A stretch of 64,000 bases of DNA from Ptiloglossa arizonensis (lineage: Eukaryota > Arthropoda > Insecta > Hymenoptera > Colletidae). The stretch spans positions 8,184,001 through 8,248,000 of the forward strand of contig NW_027478385.1 of NCBI RefSeq assembly GCF_051014685.1. Reading direction: 5' to 3'. Shown one piece after another: positions 33,535 to 46,300 of this stretch (the stretch's first letter is position 1; each line of letters begins with the position of its first letter). The position numbers and the translations under genes were made by a program. Below the pieces are notes generated by a model. The model was not told the origin of the DNA, ran no database searches, and saw nothing but the letters and a program-made list of their open reading frames with translations.

Positions 33535-36160
33535 AATGGTTGAGAAGGCAAAAAATTTTTCGCAATTCTGCTGCTCCAAACACTTAACCAGAATGCCCTA
33601 GGGAAGACATACACATACCGTTGTAGTCGGGCGAGTTTCTACTTTCAGACGCAATAGGAATTTTTGTGTTAGGTCAATCCGTTCGCGAGATATGGGAGTT
33701 TGAAGCCATGAAATGGTTGAGAAGGCAAAAAATTTTTCGCAATTCTGCTGCTCCAAACGCTTAACCAGAATGGCCTAGGGAAAAAAGACACATACCGTTG
33801 TAATCGCACGAGTTTCTACTTTCAGGTGCAATCGGAATTTTTGGGTTAGGTCAATCCGTTCGCGAGATATGGGAGTTTGAAGCCAAGAAATGGTTGAGAA
33901 GGCAAAAAAATTTCGCAATTCTGCTGCTCCAAACGCTTAACCAGAATGGGCTAGGGAAAAAATACATATACCGCTGTAATCGGGCGATTTTTTACTTTCA
34001 GATGCAGTAGGAATTTTTGGGTTAGGTCAATCCGTTCGCGAGATATGGGATTTTGAAGCTAAGAAATGGTTGAGAAGACAACAAATTTTTCGCACTTCTG
34101 CTGCTCCAAACGCTTAACCAGATTGGCCTTGGGAAAAAATACACGTACCGCTGTAATCGGGCGAGTTTCTACTTTCAGATGCAACAGGAATTTTTGGGTT
34201 AGGTCAATCCGTTCGCGAGATATGGGAGTTTGAAGCTAAGAAATGGTTGACAAGACAATAAATTTTTCGCAATTCTGCTGCTTCAAACGCTTAACCAGTA
34301 TGGCCTAGGGAAAAAATACACATACCGTTGTAGTCGGGCGAGTTTCTACTTTCAGACGCAATAGGAATTTTTGTGTTAGGTCAATCCGTTCGCGAGATAT
34401 GGGAGTTTGAAGCCAAGAAATGGTTGATAAGGCAAAAAATTTTTCGCAATTCTGCGGCTCCTAACGCTTAACCAGAATGGCCTAGGGAAAAAATACACAT
34501 ACCGTTGTAATCGGGCGAGTTTCTACTTTCAGATGCAATGCGAATTTTTGGGTTAGGACAATCCGTTCGCGAGATATGGGAGTTTGAAGCTAAGAAATGG
34601 TTGAGAACAGAACAAATTTTTCGCAATTCTGCTGCTCCAAACGCTTAACCAGAATGGCATAGGGAATAAATACGCATACCGTTGTAATCGGGCGAGTTTC
34701 TAATTTCAGACGCAATAGGAATTTTTGGGTTAGGTCAATCCGTTCGCGAGATATGGGAGTTTGAAGCCATGAAATGGTTGAGAAGGCAAAAAATTTTTCG
34801 CAATTCTGCTGCTCCAAACGCTTAACCAGAATGGCCTAGGGAATAAATACGCATACCGTTGTAATCGGGCGAGTTTCTAATTTCAGACGCAGCAGGAATT
34901 TTTGGGTTTGGTCAATCCGTTCGCGAGATATGGGACTTTGAAGCTAAGAAATGGTTGAGAAGGCAACAAATTTTTCGCAATTCTGCTGCACTAAACGCTT
35001 AGCCAGAATGGGCTAGGGAAAAAATACACATACCGTTGTAATCGGGCGAGTTTCTTCTTTCAGATGCAACAGGAATTTTTGGGTTAGGTCAATCCGTTCG
35101 CGAGATATGGGACTTTGAAGCTAAGAAATGGTTGAGAAGACAACAAATTTTTCGCACTTCTGCTGCTCCAAACGCTTAACCAGATTGGCCTTGGGAAAAA
35201 ATACACGTACCGCTGTAATCGGGCGAGTTTCTACTTTCAGATGCAATAGGAATTTTTGGGTTAGGTCAATCCGTTCGCGAGATATGGGAGTTTGAAGCCA
35301 AGAAATGGTTGATAAGGCAAAAAATTTTTCGCAATTCTGCGGCTCCTAACGCTTAACCAGAAGGGCCTAGGGAAAAAATACACATACCGTTGTAATCGGG
35401 CGAGTTTCTACTTTCAGATGCAATACGAATTTTTGGGTTAGGACAATCCGTTCGCGAGATATGGGAGTTTGAAACTAAGAAATGGTTGAGAACAGAACAA
35501 ATTTTTCGCAATTCTGCTGCTCTAAACGCTTAGCCAGAATGGGCTAGGGAAAAAATACACATACCGTTGTAATCGGGCGAGTTTCTACTTTCAGATGCAA
35601 CAGGAATTTTTGGGTTAGGTCAATCCGTTCGCGAGATATGGGCGTTTGAAGCCAAGAAATGGTTGAGAAGGCAAAAAATTTTTCGCAATTCTGCTGCTCC
35701 AAACGCTTAACCAGAATGGCCTAGGGAAAAAATACACATACCGCTGTAATCGGGCGATTTTCTACTTTCAGATGCAGTAGGAATTTTTGGGTTAGGTCAA
35801 TCCGTTCGCGAGATATGGGATTTTGAAGCTAAGAAATGGTTGAGAAGACAACACATTTTTCGCACTTCTGCTGCTCCAAACGCTTAACCAGATTGGCCTT
35901 GGGAAAAAATACACGTACCGCTGTAATCGGGCGAGTTTCTACTTTCAGATGCAATAGGAATTTTTGGGTTAGGTCAATCCGTTCGCGAGATATGGGAGTT
36001 TGAAGCCAAGAAATGGTTGATAAGGCAAAAAATTTTTCGCAATTCTGCGGCTCCTAACGCTTAACCAGAAGGGCCTAGGGAAAAAATACACATACCGTTG
36101 TAATCGAGCGAGTTTCTACTTTCAGATGCAATACGAATTTTTGGGTTAGGACAATCCGTT

Positions 36161-36515
36161 CGCGAGATATGGTACTTTGAAGCCAAGAAATGGTTGAGAA
36201 GGCAAAAAAATTTCGCAATTTTGCTGCTCCAAACGCTTAACCAAAATGGCCTAGGGAAAAAATACACATACCGCTGTAATCGGGCGATTTTCTACTTTCA
36301 GATGCAGTAGGAATTTTTGGGTTAGGTCAATCCGTTCGCGAGATATGGGAGTTTGAAGCCAAGAAATGGTTGATAAGGCAAAAAATTTTTCGCAATTCTG
36401 CGGCTCCTAACGCTTAGCCAGAATGGCCAAGGGAAAAAATACACATACCGTTGTAATCGGGCGAGTTTCTACTTTCAGATGCAATAGGAATTTTTGGGTT
36501 AGGTCAATCCGTTCG
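36161..36515 (+). repeat. Distant copy of the 24670-25024 segment
   Basis: Embedded in an otherwise different neighbourhood (GCAATACG and TTAGGACAATCC to the left; GATATGGAAG with GAAGACAAG to the right). The left join falls within the TTCGCGAGATATGG core of a monomer. Confidence 0.8.
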
Positions 36516-37196
36516 CGAGATATGGAAGTTTGAAGACAAGAAATGGTTGAGAAGGGAAAAAATTTTTCGCAATTCTGCTGCTCCAAACGCTTAACCAGAA
36601 TGGCCTAGGGAATAAATACGCATACCGTTGTAATCGGGCGAGTTTCTAATTTCAGACGCAGCAGGAATTTTTGGGTTTGGTCAATCCGTTCGCGAGATGT
36701 GGGACTGTGAAGCTAAGAAATGGTTGAGAAGGCAAAAAATTTTTCGCAATTCTGCTGCTCCAAACACTTAACCAGAATGCCCTAGGGAAGACATACACAT
36801 ACCGTTGTAATCGGGCGAGTTTCTACTTTCAGACGCAATAGGAATTTTTGTGTTAGGTCAATCCGTTCGCGAGATATGGGAGTTTGAAGCCATGAAATGG
36901 TTGAGAAGGCAAAAAATTTTTCGCAATTCTGCTGCTCCAAACGCTTACCAGAATGGCCTAGGGAAAAAAGACACATACCGTTGTAATCGCACGAGTTTCT
37001 ACTTTCAGATACAATAGGAATTTTTGGGTTAGGTCAATCCGTTCGCGAGATATGGAAGTTTGAAGACAAGAAATGGTTGAGAAGGGAAAAAATTTTTCGC
37101 AATTCTGCTGCTCCAAACGCTTAACCAGAATGGCCTAGGGAAAAAATACACGTACCGCTGTAATCGGGCGAGTTTCTACTTTCAGATGCAATAGGA

Positions 37197-38016
37197 ATTT
37201 TTGGGTTAGGTCAATCCGTTCGCGAGATATGGGATTTTGAAGCTAAGAAATGGTTGAGAAGACAACAAATTTTTCGCACTTCTGCTGCTCCAAACGGTTA
37301 ACCAGATTGGCCTTGGGAAAAAATACACGTACCGCTGTAACCGGGCGAGTTTCTACTTTCGGATGCAATAGGAATTTTTGGGTTAGGTCAATCCGTTCGC
37401 GAGATATGGGAGTTTGAAGCCAAGAAATGGTTGATAAGGCAAAAAATTTTTCGCAATTCTGCGGCTCCTAACGCTTAACCAGAATGGCCTAGGGAAAAAA
37501 TACACATACCGTTGTAATCGGGCGAGTTTCTACTTTCAGATGCAATGCGAATTTTTGGGTTAGGACAATCCGTTCGCGAGATATGGGAGTTTGAAGCTAA
37601 GAAATGGTTGAGAACAGAACAAATTTTTCGCAATTCTGCTGCTCCAAACGCTTAACCAGAATGGCATAGGGAATAAATACATATACCGTTGTAATCGGGA
37701 GAGTTTCTAATTTCAGACGCAGCAGGAATTTTTGGGTTTGGTCAATCCGTTCGCGAGATATGGGCGTTTGAAGCCAAGAAATGGTTGAGAAGGCAAAAAA
37801 TTTTTCGCAATTCTGCTGCTCCAAACACTTAACCAGAATGCCCTAGGGAAGACATACACATACCGTTGTAATCGGGCGAGTTTCTACTTTCAGACGCAAT
37901 AGGAATTTTTGGGTTAGGTCAATCCGTTCGCGAGATTTGGGAGTTTGAAGCCATGAAATGGTTGAGAAGGCAAAAAATTTTTCGCAATTCTGCTGCTCCA
38001 AACGCTTAACCAGAAT
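37197..38016 (+). repeat. Distant copy of the 30477-31296 segment
   Basis: Partner at offset 6720. It ends where GGAATAAATACGC follows in place of GGAAAAAATACAC. Confidence 0.84.
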
Positions 38017-39434
38017 GGCCTAGGGAATAAATACGCATACCGTTGTAATCGGGCGAGTTTCTAATTTCAGACGCAGCAGGAATTTTTGGGTTTGGTCAAT
38101 CCGTTCGCGAGATATGGGACTTTGAAGCTAAGAAATGGTTGAGAAGGCAACAAATTTTTCGCAATTCTGCTGCACTAAACGCTTAGCCAGAATGGGCTAG
38201 GGAAAAAATACACATACCGTTGTAATCGGGCGAGTTTCTTCTTTCAGATGCAACAGGAATTTTTGGGTTAGGTCAATCCGTTCGCGAGATATGGGACTTT
38301 GAAGCTAAGAAATGGTTGAGAAGACAACAAATTTTTCGCACTTCTGCTGCTCCAAACGCTTAACCAGATTGGCCTTGGGAAAAAATACACGTACCGCTGT
38401 AATCGGGCGAGTTTCTACTTTCAGGTGCAATAGGAATTTTTGGGTTAGGTCAATCCGTTCGCGAGATATGGGAGTTTGAAGCCAAGAAATGGTTGATAAG
38501 GCATAAAATTTTTCGCAATTCTGCTGCTCCAAACGCTTAACCAGAATGGCCTAGGGAAAAAATACACGTACCGCTGTAATCGGGCGAGTTTCTACTTTCA
38601 GATGCAATAGGAATTTTTGGGGTAGGTCAATCCGTTCGCGAGATATGGGAGTTTGAAGCCAAGAAATGGTTGAGAAGGCAAAAAAATTTCGCAATTCTGC
38701 TGCTCCAAACGCTTAACCAGAATGGCCTAGGGAAAAAATACACATACCGCTGTAATCGGGCGATTTTCTACTTTCAGATGCAGTAGGAATTTTTGGGTTA
38801 GGTCAATCCGTTCGCGAGATATGGGATTTTGAAGCTAAGAAATGGCTGAGAAGACAACAAATTTTTCGCACTTCTGCAGCTCCAAACGCTTAACCAGATT
38901 GGCCTTGGGAAAAAATACACGTACCGCTGTAATCGGGCGAGTTTCTACTTTCAGATGCAATAGGAATTTTTGGGTTAGGTCAATCCGTTCGCGAGATATG
39001 GGAGTTTGAAGCCAAGAAATGGTTGATAAGGCAAAAAATTTTTCGCAATTCTGCGGCTCCTAACGCTTAACCAGAATGGCCTAGGGAAAAAATACACATA
39101 CCGTTGTAATCGGGCGAGTTTCTAATTTCAGATGCAATACGAATTTTTGGGTTAGGACAATCCGTTCGCGAGATATGGGAGTTTGAAGCTAAGAAATGGT
39201 TGAGAACAGAACAAATTTTTCGCAATTCTGCTGCTCCAAACGCTTAACCAGAATGGCCTAGGGAATAAATACACGTACCGCTGTAATCGGGCGAGTTTCT
39301 TCTTTCAGATGCAATAGGAATTTTTGGGTTAGGTCAATCCGTTCGCGAGATATGGGACTTTGAAGTTAAGAAATGGTTGACAAGGCAATAAATTTTTCGC
39401 ACTTTTGCTGCTCCAATCGCTTAACCAGAATGGC

Positions 39435-40299
39435 CTAAGGGAAAAATACACGTACCGTTGTAATCGGGCGAGTTTCTACTTTCAGACGCAACAGGAATTT
39501 TTGGGTTAGGTCAATCTGTTCGCTAGATAAGGGAGTTTGAAGCAAAGAAATGGTTGAGAAGACAACAAATTTTTCGTACTTCTGCTGCTCCAAACGCTTA
39601 ACCAGAATGGACTTGGGAAAAAATACACATACCGTTGTAATCGGGCGAGTTTCTTCTTTCAGATGCAATAGTAATTTTTGGGTTAGGTCAATCCGTTCGC
39701 GAGATATGGGACTTTGAAGTTAAGAAATGGTTGACAAGGCAATAAATTTTTCGCACTTTTGCTGCTCCAATCGCTTAACCAGAATGGCCTAAGGGAAAAA
39801 TACACGTACCGTTGTAATCGGGCGAGTTTCTACTTTCAAATGCAATAGGAATTTTTGGGTTAGGTCAATCCGTTCGCGAGATATGGAAGTTTGAAGACAA
39901 GAAATGGTTGAGAAGGCAAAAAATTTTTCGCAATTCTGCTGCTCCAAACGCTTAACCAGAATGGCCTAGGGAAAAAATACACGTACCGCTGTAATCGGGC
40001 GAGTTTCTACTTTCAGATGCAATAGGAATTTTTGGGGTAGGTCAATCCGTTCGCGAGATATGGGAGTTTGAAGCCAAGAAATGGTTGAGAAGGCAAAAAA
40101 ATTTCGCAATTCGGCTGCTCCAAACGCTTAACCAGAATGGACTTGGGAAAAATACACGTACCGTTCTAATCGGGCGAGTTTCTACTTTCAAATGCAATAG
40201 GAATTTTTGGGTTAGGTCAATCCGTTCGCGAGATATGGAAGTTTGAAGACAAGAAATGGTTGAGAAGGCAAAAAATTTTTCGCAATTCTGCTGCTCCAA
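39435..40299 (+). repeat. About 865-bp segment duplicated at 54282-55146
   Basis: A constant offset of 14847 links GATAAGGGAGTTTGAAGCAAAG with TTCGTACTTCTG, GGACTTGGG, GAAGTTAAG with CAATAAATT, CCTAAGGG, and AATTCGGCTGCTCC. Small differences include GCTAGATAAGG against GCGAGATAAGG. A related unit lies near 48530. Confidence 0.85.
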
Positions 40300-40842
40300 A
40301 CGCTTAACCAGAATGGCCTAGGGAAAAAATACACGTACCGCTGTAATCGGGCGAGTTTCTACTTTCAGATGCAATAGGAATTTTTGGGGTAGGTCAATCC
40401 GTTCGCGAGATATGGGAGTTTGAAGCCAAGAAATGGTTGAGAAGGCAAAAAAATTTCGCAATTCGGCTGCTCCAAACGCTTAACCAGAATGGACTTGGGA
40501 AAAATACACGTACCGTTCTAATCGGGCGAGTTTCTACTTTCAAATGCAATAGGAATTTTTGGGTTAGGTCAATCCGTTCGCGAGATATGGAAGTTTGAAG
40601 ACAAGAAATGGTTGAGAAGGCAAAAAATTTTTCGCAATTCTGCTGCTCCAAACGCTTAACCAGAATGGCCTAGGGAAAAAATACACGTACCGCTGTAATC
40701 GGGCGAGTTTCTACTTTCAGATGCAATAGGAATTTTTGGGGTAGGTCAATCCGTTCGCGAGATATGGGAGTTTGAAGCCAAGAAATGGTTGAGAAGGCAA
40801 AAAAATTTCGCAATTCTGCTGCTCCAAACGCTTAACCAGAAT
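39786..40842 (+). repeat. Dimer HOR, three tandem copies (353, 352, 352 bp)
   Basis: Dimer starts are 39786, 40139 and 40491. The first unit has CAAATGCAATAGG and GATATGGAAGTTTGAAGACAAG. The second has ACCGCTG, GGGGTAGG, GATATGGGAG and A7T3. The second and third dimers share GGACTTGGGAAAAATAC with ACCGTTCTAATC. In each dimer the first unit's CENP-B-like core is weakened (TGGA) and the second's is 8/9. Confidence 0.9.
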
Positions 40843-41903
40843 GGCCTAGGGAAAAAATACACATACCGCTGTAATCGGGCGATTTTCTACTTTCAGATGC
40901 AGTAGGAATTTTTGGGTTAGGTCAATCCGTTCGCGAGATATGGGATTTTGAAGCTAAGAAATGGTTGAGAAGACAACAAATTTTTCGCACTTCTGCAGCT
41001 CCAAACGCTTAACCAGATTGGCCTTGGGAAAAAATACACGTACCGCTGTAATCGGGCGAGTTTCTACTTTCAGATGCAATAGGAATTTTTGGGTTAGGTC
41101 AATCCGTTCGCGAGATATGGGAGTTTGAAGCCAAGAAATGGTTGATAAGGCAAAAAATTTTTCGCAATTCTGCGGCTCCTAACGCTTAACCAGAATGGCC
41201 TAGGGAAAAAATACACATACCGTTGTAATCGGGCGAGTTTCTAATTTCAGACGCAGCAGGAATTTTTGGGTTAGGTCAATTCGATCGCGAGATATGGGAG
41301 TTTGAAGCCAAGAAATGGTTGAGAAGGCAACAAATTTTTCGCAATTCTGCTGCTCCAAACGCTTAACCAGAATGGCCTAGGGAAAAAAGACACGTACCGT
41401 TGTAATCGGGCGAGTTTCTACTTTCAAATGCAATAGGAATTTTTGGGTTAGGTCAATCCGTTCGCGAGATATGGGACTTTGAAGTTAAGAAATGGTTGAC
41501 AAGGCAATAAATTTTTCGCACTTTTGCTGCTCCAATCGCTTAACCAGAATGGCCTAAGGGAAAAATACACGTACCGTTGTAATCGGGCGAGTTTCTACTT
41601 TCAAATGCAATAGGAATTTTTGGGTTAGGTCAATCCGTTCGCGAGATATGGAAGTTTGAAGACAAGAAATGGTTGAGAAGGCAAAAAATTTTTCGCAATT
41701 CTGCTGCTCCAAACGCTTAACCAGAATGGCCTAGGGAAAAAATACACGTACCGCTGTAATCGGGCGAGTTTCTACTTTCAGATGCAATAGGAATTTTTGG
41801 GGTAGGTCAATCCGTTCGCGAGATATGGGAGTTTGAAGCCAAGAAATGGTTGAGAAGGCAAAAAAATTTCGCAATTCGGCTGCTCCAAACGCTTAACCAG
41901 AAT
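40491..41903 (+). repeat. 1413-bp eight-unit repeat, copy 1
   Basis: From the GGACTTGGG unit at 40491 to the next at 41904. The first five units correspond one to one to those of copy 2. Unit 41374-41550 is chimeric: its left half (AAAAGACACGTACC, CAAATGC) matches 42787, its right half (GAAGTTAAG, CAATAAATT, CAATCGC) matches the type at 39716. Confidence 0.88.
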
Positions 41904-43317
41904 GGACTTGGGAAAAATACACGTACCGTTCTAATCGGGCGAGTTTCTACTTTCAAATGCAATAGGAATTTTTGGGTTAGGTCAATCCGTTCGCGAGATA
42001 TGGAAGTTTGAAGACAAGAAATGGTTGAGAAGGCAAAAAATTTTTCGCAATTCTGCTGCTCCAAACGCTTAACCAGAATGGCCTAGGGAAAAAATACACG
42101 TACCGCTGTAATCGGGCGAGTTTCTACTTTCAGATGCAATAGGAATTTTTGGGGTAGGTCAATCCGTTCGCGAGATATGGGAGTTTGAAGCCAAGAAATG
42201 GTTGAGAAGGCAAAAAAATTTCGCAATTCTGCTGCTCCAAACGCTTAACCAGAATGGCCTAGGGAAAAAATACACATACCGCTGTAATCGGGCGATTTTC
42301 TACTTTCAGATGCAGTAGGAATTTTTGGGTTAGGTCAATCCGTTCGCGAGATATGGGATTTTGAAGCTAAGAAATGGTTGAGAAGACAACAAATTTTTCG
42401 CACTTCTGCAGCTCCAAACGCTTAACCAGATTGGCCTTGGGAAAAAATACACGTACCGCTGTAATCGGGCGAGTTTCTACTTTCAGATGCAATAGGAATT
42501 TTTGGGTTAGGTCAATCCGTTCGCGAGATATGGGAGTTTGAAGCCAAGAAATGGTTGATAAGGCAAAAAATTTTTCGCAATTCTGCGGCTCCTAACGCTT
42601 AACCAGAATGGCCTAGGGAAAAAATACACATACCGTTGTAATCGGGCGAGTTTCTAATTTCAGACGCAGCAGGAATTTTTGGGTTAGGTCAATTCGATCG
42701 CGAGATATGGGAGTTTGAAGCCAAGAAATGGTTGAGAAGGCAACAAATTTTTCGCAATTCTGCTGCTCCAAACGCTTAACCAGAATGGCCTAGGGAAAAA
42801 AGACACGTACCGTTGTAATCGGGCGAGTTTCTACTTTCAAATGCAATAGGAATTTTTGGGTTAGGTCAATCCGTTCGCGAGATATGGGAGTTTGAAGCCA
42901 AGAAATGGTTGATAAGGCAAAAAATTTTTCGCAATTCTGCGGCTCCTAACGCTTAACCAGAATGGCCTAGGGAAAAAATACACATACCGTTGTAATCGGG
43001 CGAGTTTCTAATTTCAGACGCAGCAGGAATTTTTGGGTTAGGTCAATTCGATCGCGAGATATGGGAGTTTGAAGCCAAGAAATGGTTGAGAAGGCAACAA
43101 ATTTTTCGCAATTCTGCTGCTCCAAACGCTTAACCAGAATGGCCTAGGGAAAAAAGACACGTACCGTTGTAATCGGGCGAGTTTCTACTTTCAAATGCAA
43201 TAGGAATTTTTGGGTTAGGTCAATCCGTTCGCGAGATATGGAAGTTTGAAGACAAGAAATGGTTGAGAAGGCAAAAAATTTTTCGCAATTCTGCTGCTCC
43301 AAACGCTTAACCAGAAT
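41904..43317 (+). repeat. 1414-bp eight-unit repeat, copy 2
   Basis: Same five starting units as 40491-41903, then a 354-bp dimer pair (42610-42963 and 42964-43317) with CGCAGCAGG, TCAATTCGATCGC and AAAAGACACGTACC. TCAATTCGATCG anchors lie at 41278, 42691 and 43045 (reading from AATTCG), spacings of 1413 and 354. Confidence 0.88.
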
Positions 43318-46300
43318 GGACTTGGGAAAAAATACACGTACCGCTGTAATCGGGCGAGTTTCTACTTTCAGATGCAATAGGAATTTTTGGGGTAGGTCAA
43401 TCCGTTCGCGAGATATGGGAGTTTGAAGACAAGAAATGGTTGAGAAGGCAAAAAATTTTTCGCAATTCTGCTGCTCCAAACGCTTAACCAGAATGGCCTA
43501 GGGAAAAAATACACGTACCGCTGTAATCGGGCGAGTTTCTACTTTCAGATGCAATAGGAATTTTTGGGGTAGGTCAATCCGTTCGCGAGATATGGGAGTT
43601 TGAAGCCAAGAAATGGTTGAGAAGGCAAAAAAATTTCGCAATTCTGCTGCTCCAAACGCTTAACCAGAATGGCCTAGGGAAAAAATACACATACCGCTGT
43701 AATCGGGCGATTTTCTACTTTCAGATGCAGTAGGAATTTTTGGGTTAGGTCAATCCGTTCGCGAGATATGGGATTTTGAAGCTAAGAAATGGTTGAGAAG
43801 ACAACAAATTTTTCGCACTTCTGCTGCTCCAAACGCTTAACCAGATTGGCCTTGGGAAAAAATACACGTACCGCTGTAATCGGGCGAGTTTCTACTTTCA
43901 GATGCAATAGGAATTTTTGGGTTAGGTCAATCCGTTCGCGAGATATGGGAGTTTGAAGCCAAGGAATGGTTGATAAGGCAAAAAATTTTTCGCAATTGTG
44001 CGGCTCCTAACGCTTAACCAGAATGGCCTAGGGAAAAAATACACATACCGTTGTAATCGGGCGAGTTTCTACTTTCAGATGCAATACGAATTTTTGGGTT
44101 AGGACAATCCGTTCGCGAGATATGGGAGTTTGAAGCTAAGAAATGGTTGAGAACAGAACAAATTTTTCGCAATTCTGCTGCTCCAAACGCTTAACCAGAA
44201 TGGCCTAGGGAATAAATACGCATACCGTTGTAATCGGGCGAGTTTCTAATTTCAGACGCAGCAGGAATTTTTGGGTTAGGTCAATCCGTTCGCGAGATAT
44301 GGGACTTTGAAGCTAAGAAATGGTTGAGAAGGCAACAAATTTTTCGCAATTCTGCTGCTCTAAACGCTTAGCCAGAATGGGCTAGGGAAAAAATACACAT
44401 ACCGTTGTAATCGGGCGAGTTTCTACTTTCAGATGCAACAGGAATTTTTGGGTTAGGTCAATCCGTTCGCGAGATATGGGCGTTTGAAGCCAAGAAATGG
44501 TTGAGAAGGCAAAAAATTTTTCGCAATTCTGCTGCTCCAAACGCTTAACCAGAATGGCCTAGGGAACAAATACGCATACCGTTGTAATCGGGCGAGTTTC
44601 TAATTTCAGACGCAGCAGGAATTTTTGGGTTTGGTCAATCCGTTCGCGAGATATGGGAATTTGAAGCTAAGAAATGGTTGAGAAGGCAACAAATTTTTCG
44701 CAATTCTGCTGCTCTAAACGCTTAGCCAGAATGGGCTAGGGAAAAAATACACGTACCGCTGTAATCGGGCGAGTTTCTACTTTCAGATGCAATAGGAATT
44801 TTTGGGGTAGGTCAATCCGTTCGCGAGATATGGGAGTTTGAAGCCAAGAAATGGTTGAGAAGGCAAAAAAATTTCGCAATTCTGCTGCTCCAAACGCTTA
44901 ACCAGAATGGCCTAGGGAAAAAATACACATACCGCTGTAATCGGGCGATTTTCTACTTTCAGATGCAGTAGGAATTTTTGGGGTAGGTCAATCCGTTCGC
45001 GAGATATGGGAGTTTGAAGACAAGAAATGGTTGAGAAGGCAAAAAATTTTTCGCAATTCTGCTGCTCCAAACGCTTAACCAGAATGGCCTAGGGAAAAAA
45101 TACACGTACCGCTGTAATCGGGCGAGTTTCTACTTTCAGATGCAATAGGAATTTTTGGGGTAGGTCAATCCGTTCGCGAGATATGGGAGTTTGAAGCCAA
45201 GAAATGGTTGAGAAGGCAAAAAAATTTCGCAATTCTGCTGCTCCAAACGCTTAACCAGAATGGCCTAGGGAAAAAATACACATACCGCTGTAATCGGGCG
45301 ATTTTCTACTTTCAGATGCAGTAGGAATTTTTGGGTTAGGTCAATCCGTTCGCGAGATATGGGATTTTGAAGCTAAGAAATGGTTGAGAAGACAACAAAT
45401 TTTTCGCACTTCTGCTGCTCCAAACGCTTAACCAGATTGGCCTTGGGAAAAAATACACGTACCGCTGTAATCGGGCGAGTTTCTATTTTCAGATGCAATA
45501 GGAATTTTTGGGTTAGGTCAATCCGTTCGCGAGATATGGGAGTTTGAAGCCAAGAAATGGTTGATAAGGCAAAAAATTTTTCGCAATTCTGCGGCTCCTA
45601 ACGCTTAACCAGAATGGCCTAGGGAAAAAATACACATACCGTTGTAATCGGGCGAGTTTCTACTTTCAGATGCAATACGAATTTTTGGGTTAGGACAATC
45701 CGTTCGCGAGATATGGGAGTTTGAAGCTAAGAAATGGTTGAGAACAGAAGAAATTTTTCGCAATTCTGCTGCTCCAAACGCTTAACCAGAATGGCCTAGG
45801 GAATAAATACGCATACCGTTGTAATCGGGCGAGTTTCTAATTTCAGACGCAGCAGGAATTTTTGGGTTAGGTCAATCCGTTCGCGAGATATGGGATTTTG
45901 AAGCTAAGAAATGGTTGAGAAGACAACAAATTTTTCGCACTTCTGCTGCTCCAAACGCTTAACCAGATTGGCCTTGGGAAAAAATACACGTACCGCTGTA
46001 ATCGGGCGAGTTTCTACTTTCAGATGCAATAGGAATTTTTGGGTTAGGTCAATCCGTTCGCGAGATATGGGAGTTTGAAGCCAAGAAATGGTTGATAAGG
46101 CAAAAAATTTTTCGCAATTCTGCGGCTCCTAACGCTTAACCAGAATGGCCTAGGGAAAAAATACACATACCGTTGTAATCGGGCGAGTTTCTACTTTCAG
46201 ATGCAACAGGAATTTTTGGGTTAGGTCAATCCGTTCGCGAGATATGGGCGTTTGAAGCCAAGAAATGGTTGAGAAGGCAAAAAATTTTTCGCAATTCTGC

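Larger units (their letters stand above)
29528..39434 (+). repeat. Mosaic satellite domain of about seven recurring monomer types
   Basis: Recurrent neighbours, in varying order: GCAATACGAATTTTT or GCAATGCGAATTTTT with TTAGGACAATCC and GAGAACAGAACAAATT; GGAATAAATACGC with CGCAGCAGG and GGGTTTGGTC; CCCTAGGGAAGACATAC; GCCATGAAATGG; GCGATTTTC with GACAACAAATT; GGCCTTGGGAAAAAATACAC; GTTGATAAGGC with CTGCGGCTCCTAACGC. One unit near 36948 lacks a base (GCTTACCAG). No genes. Confidence 0.75.
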
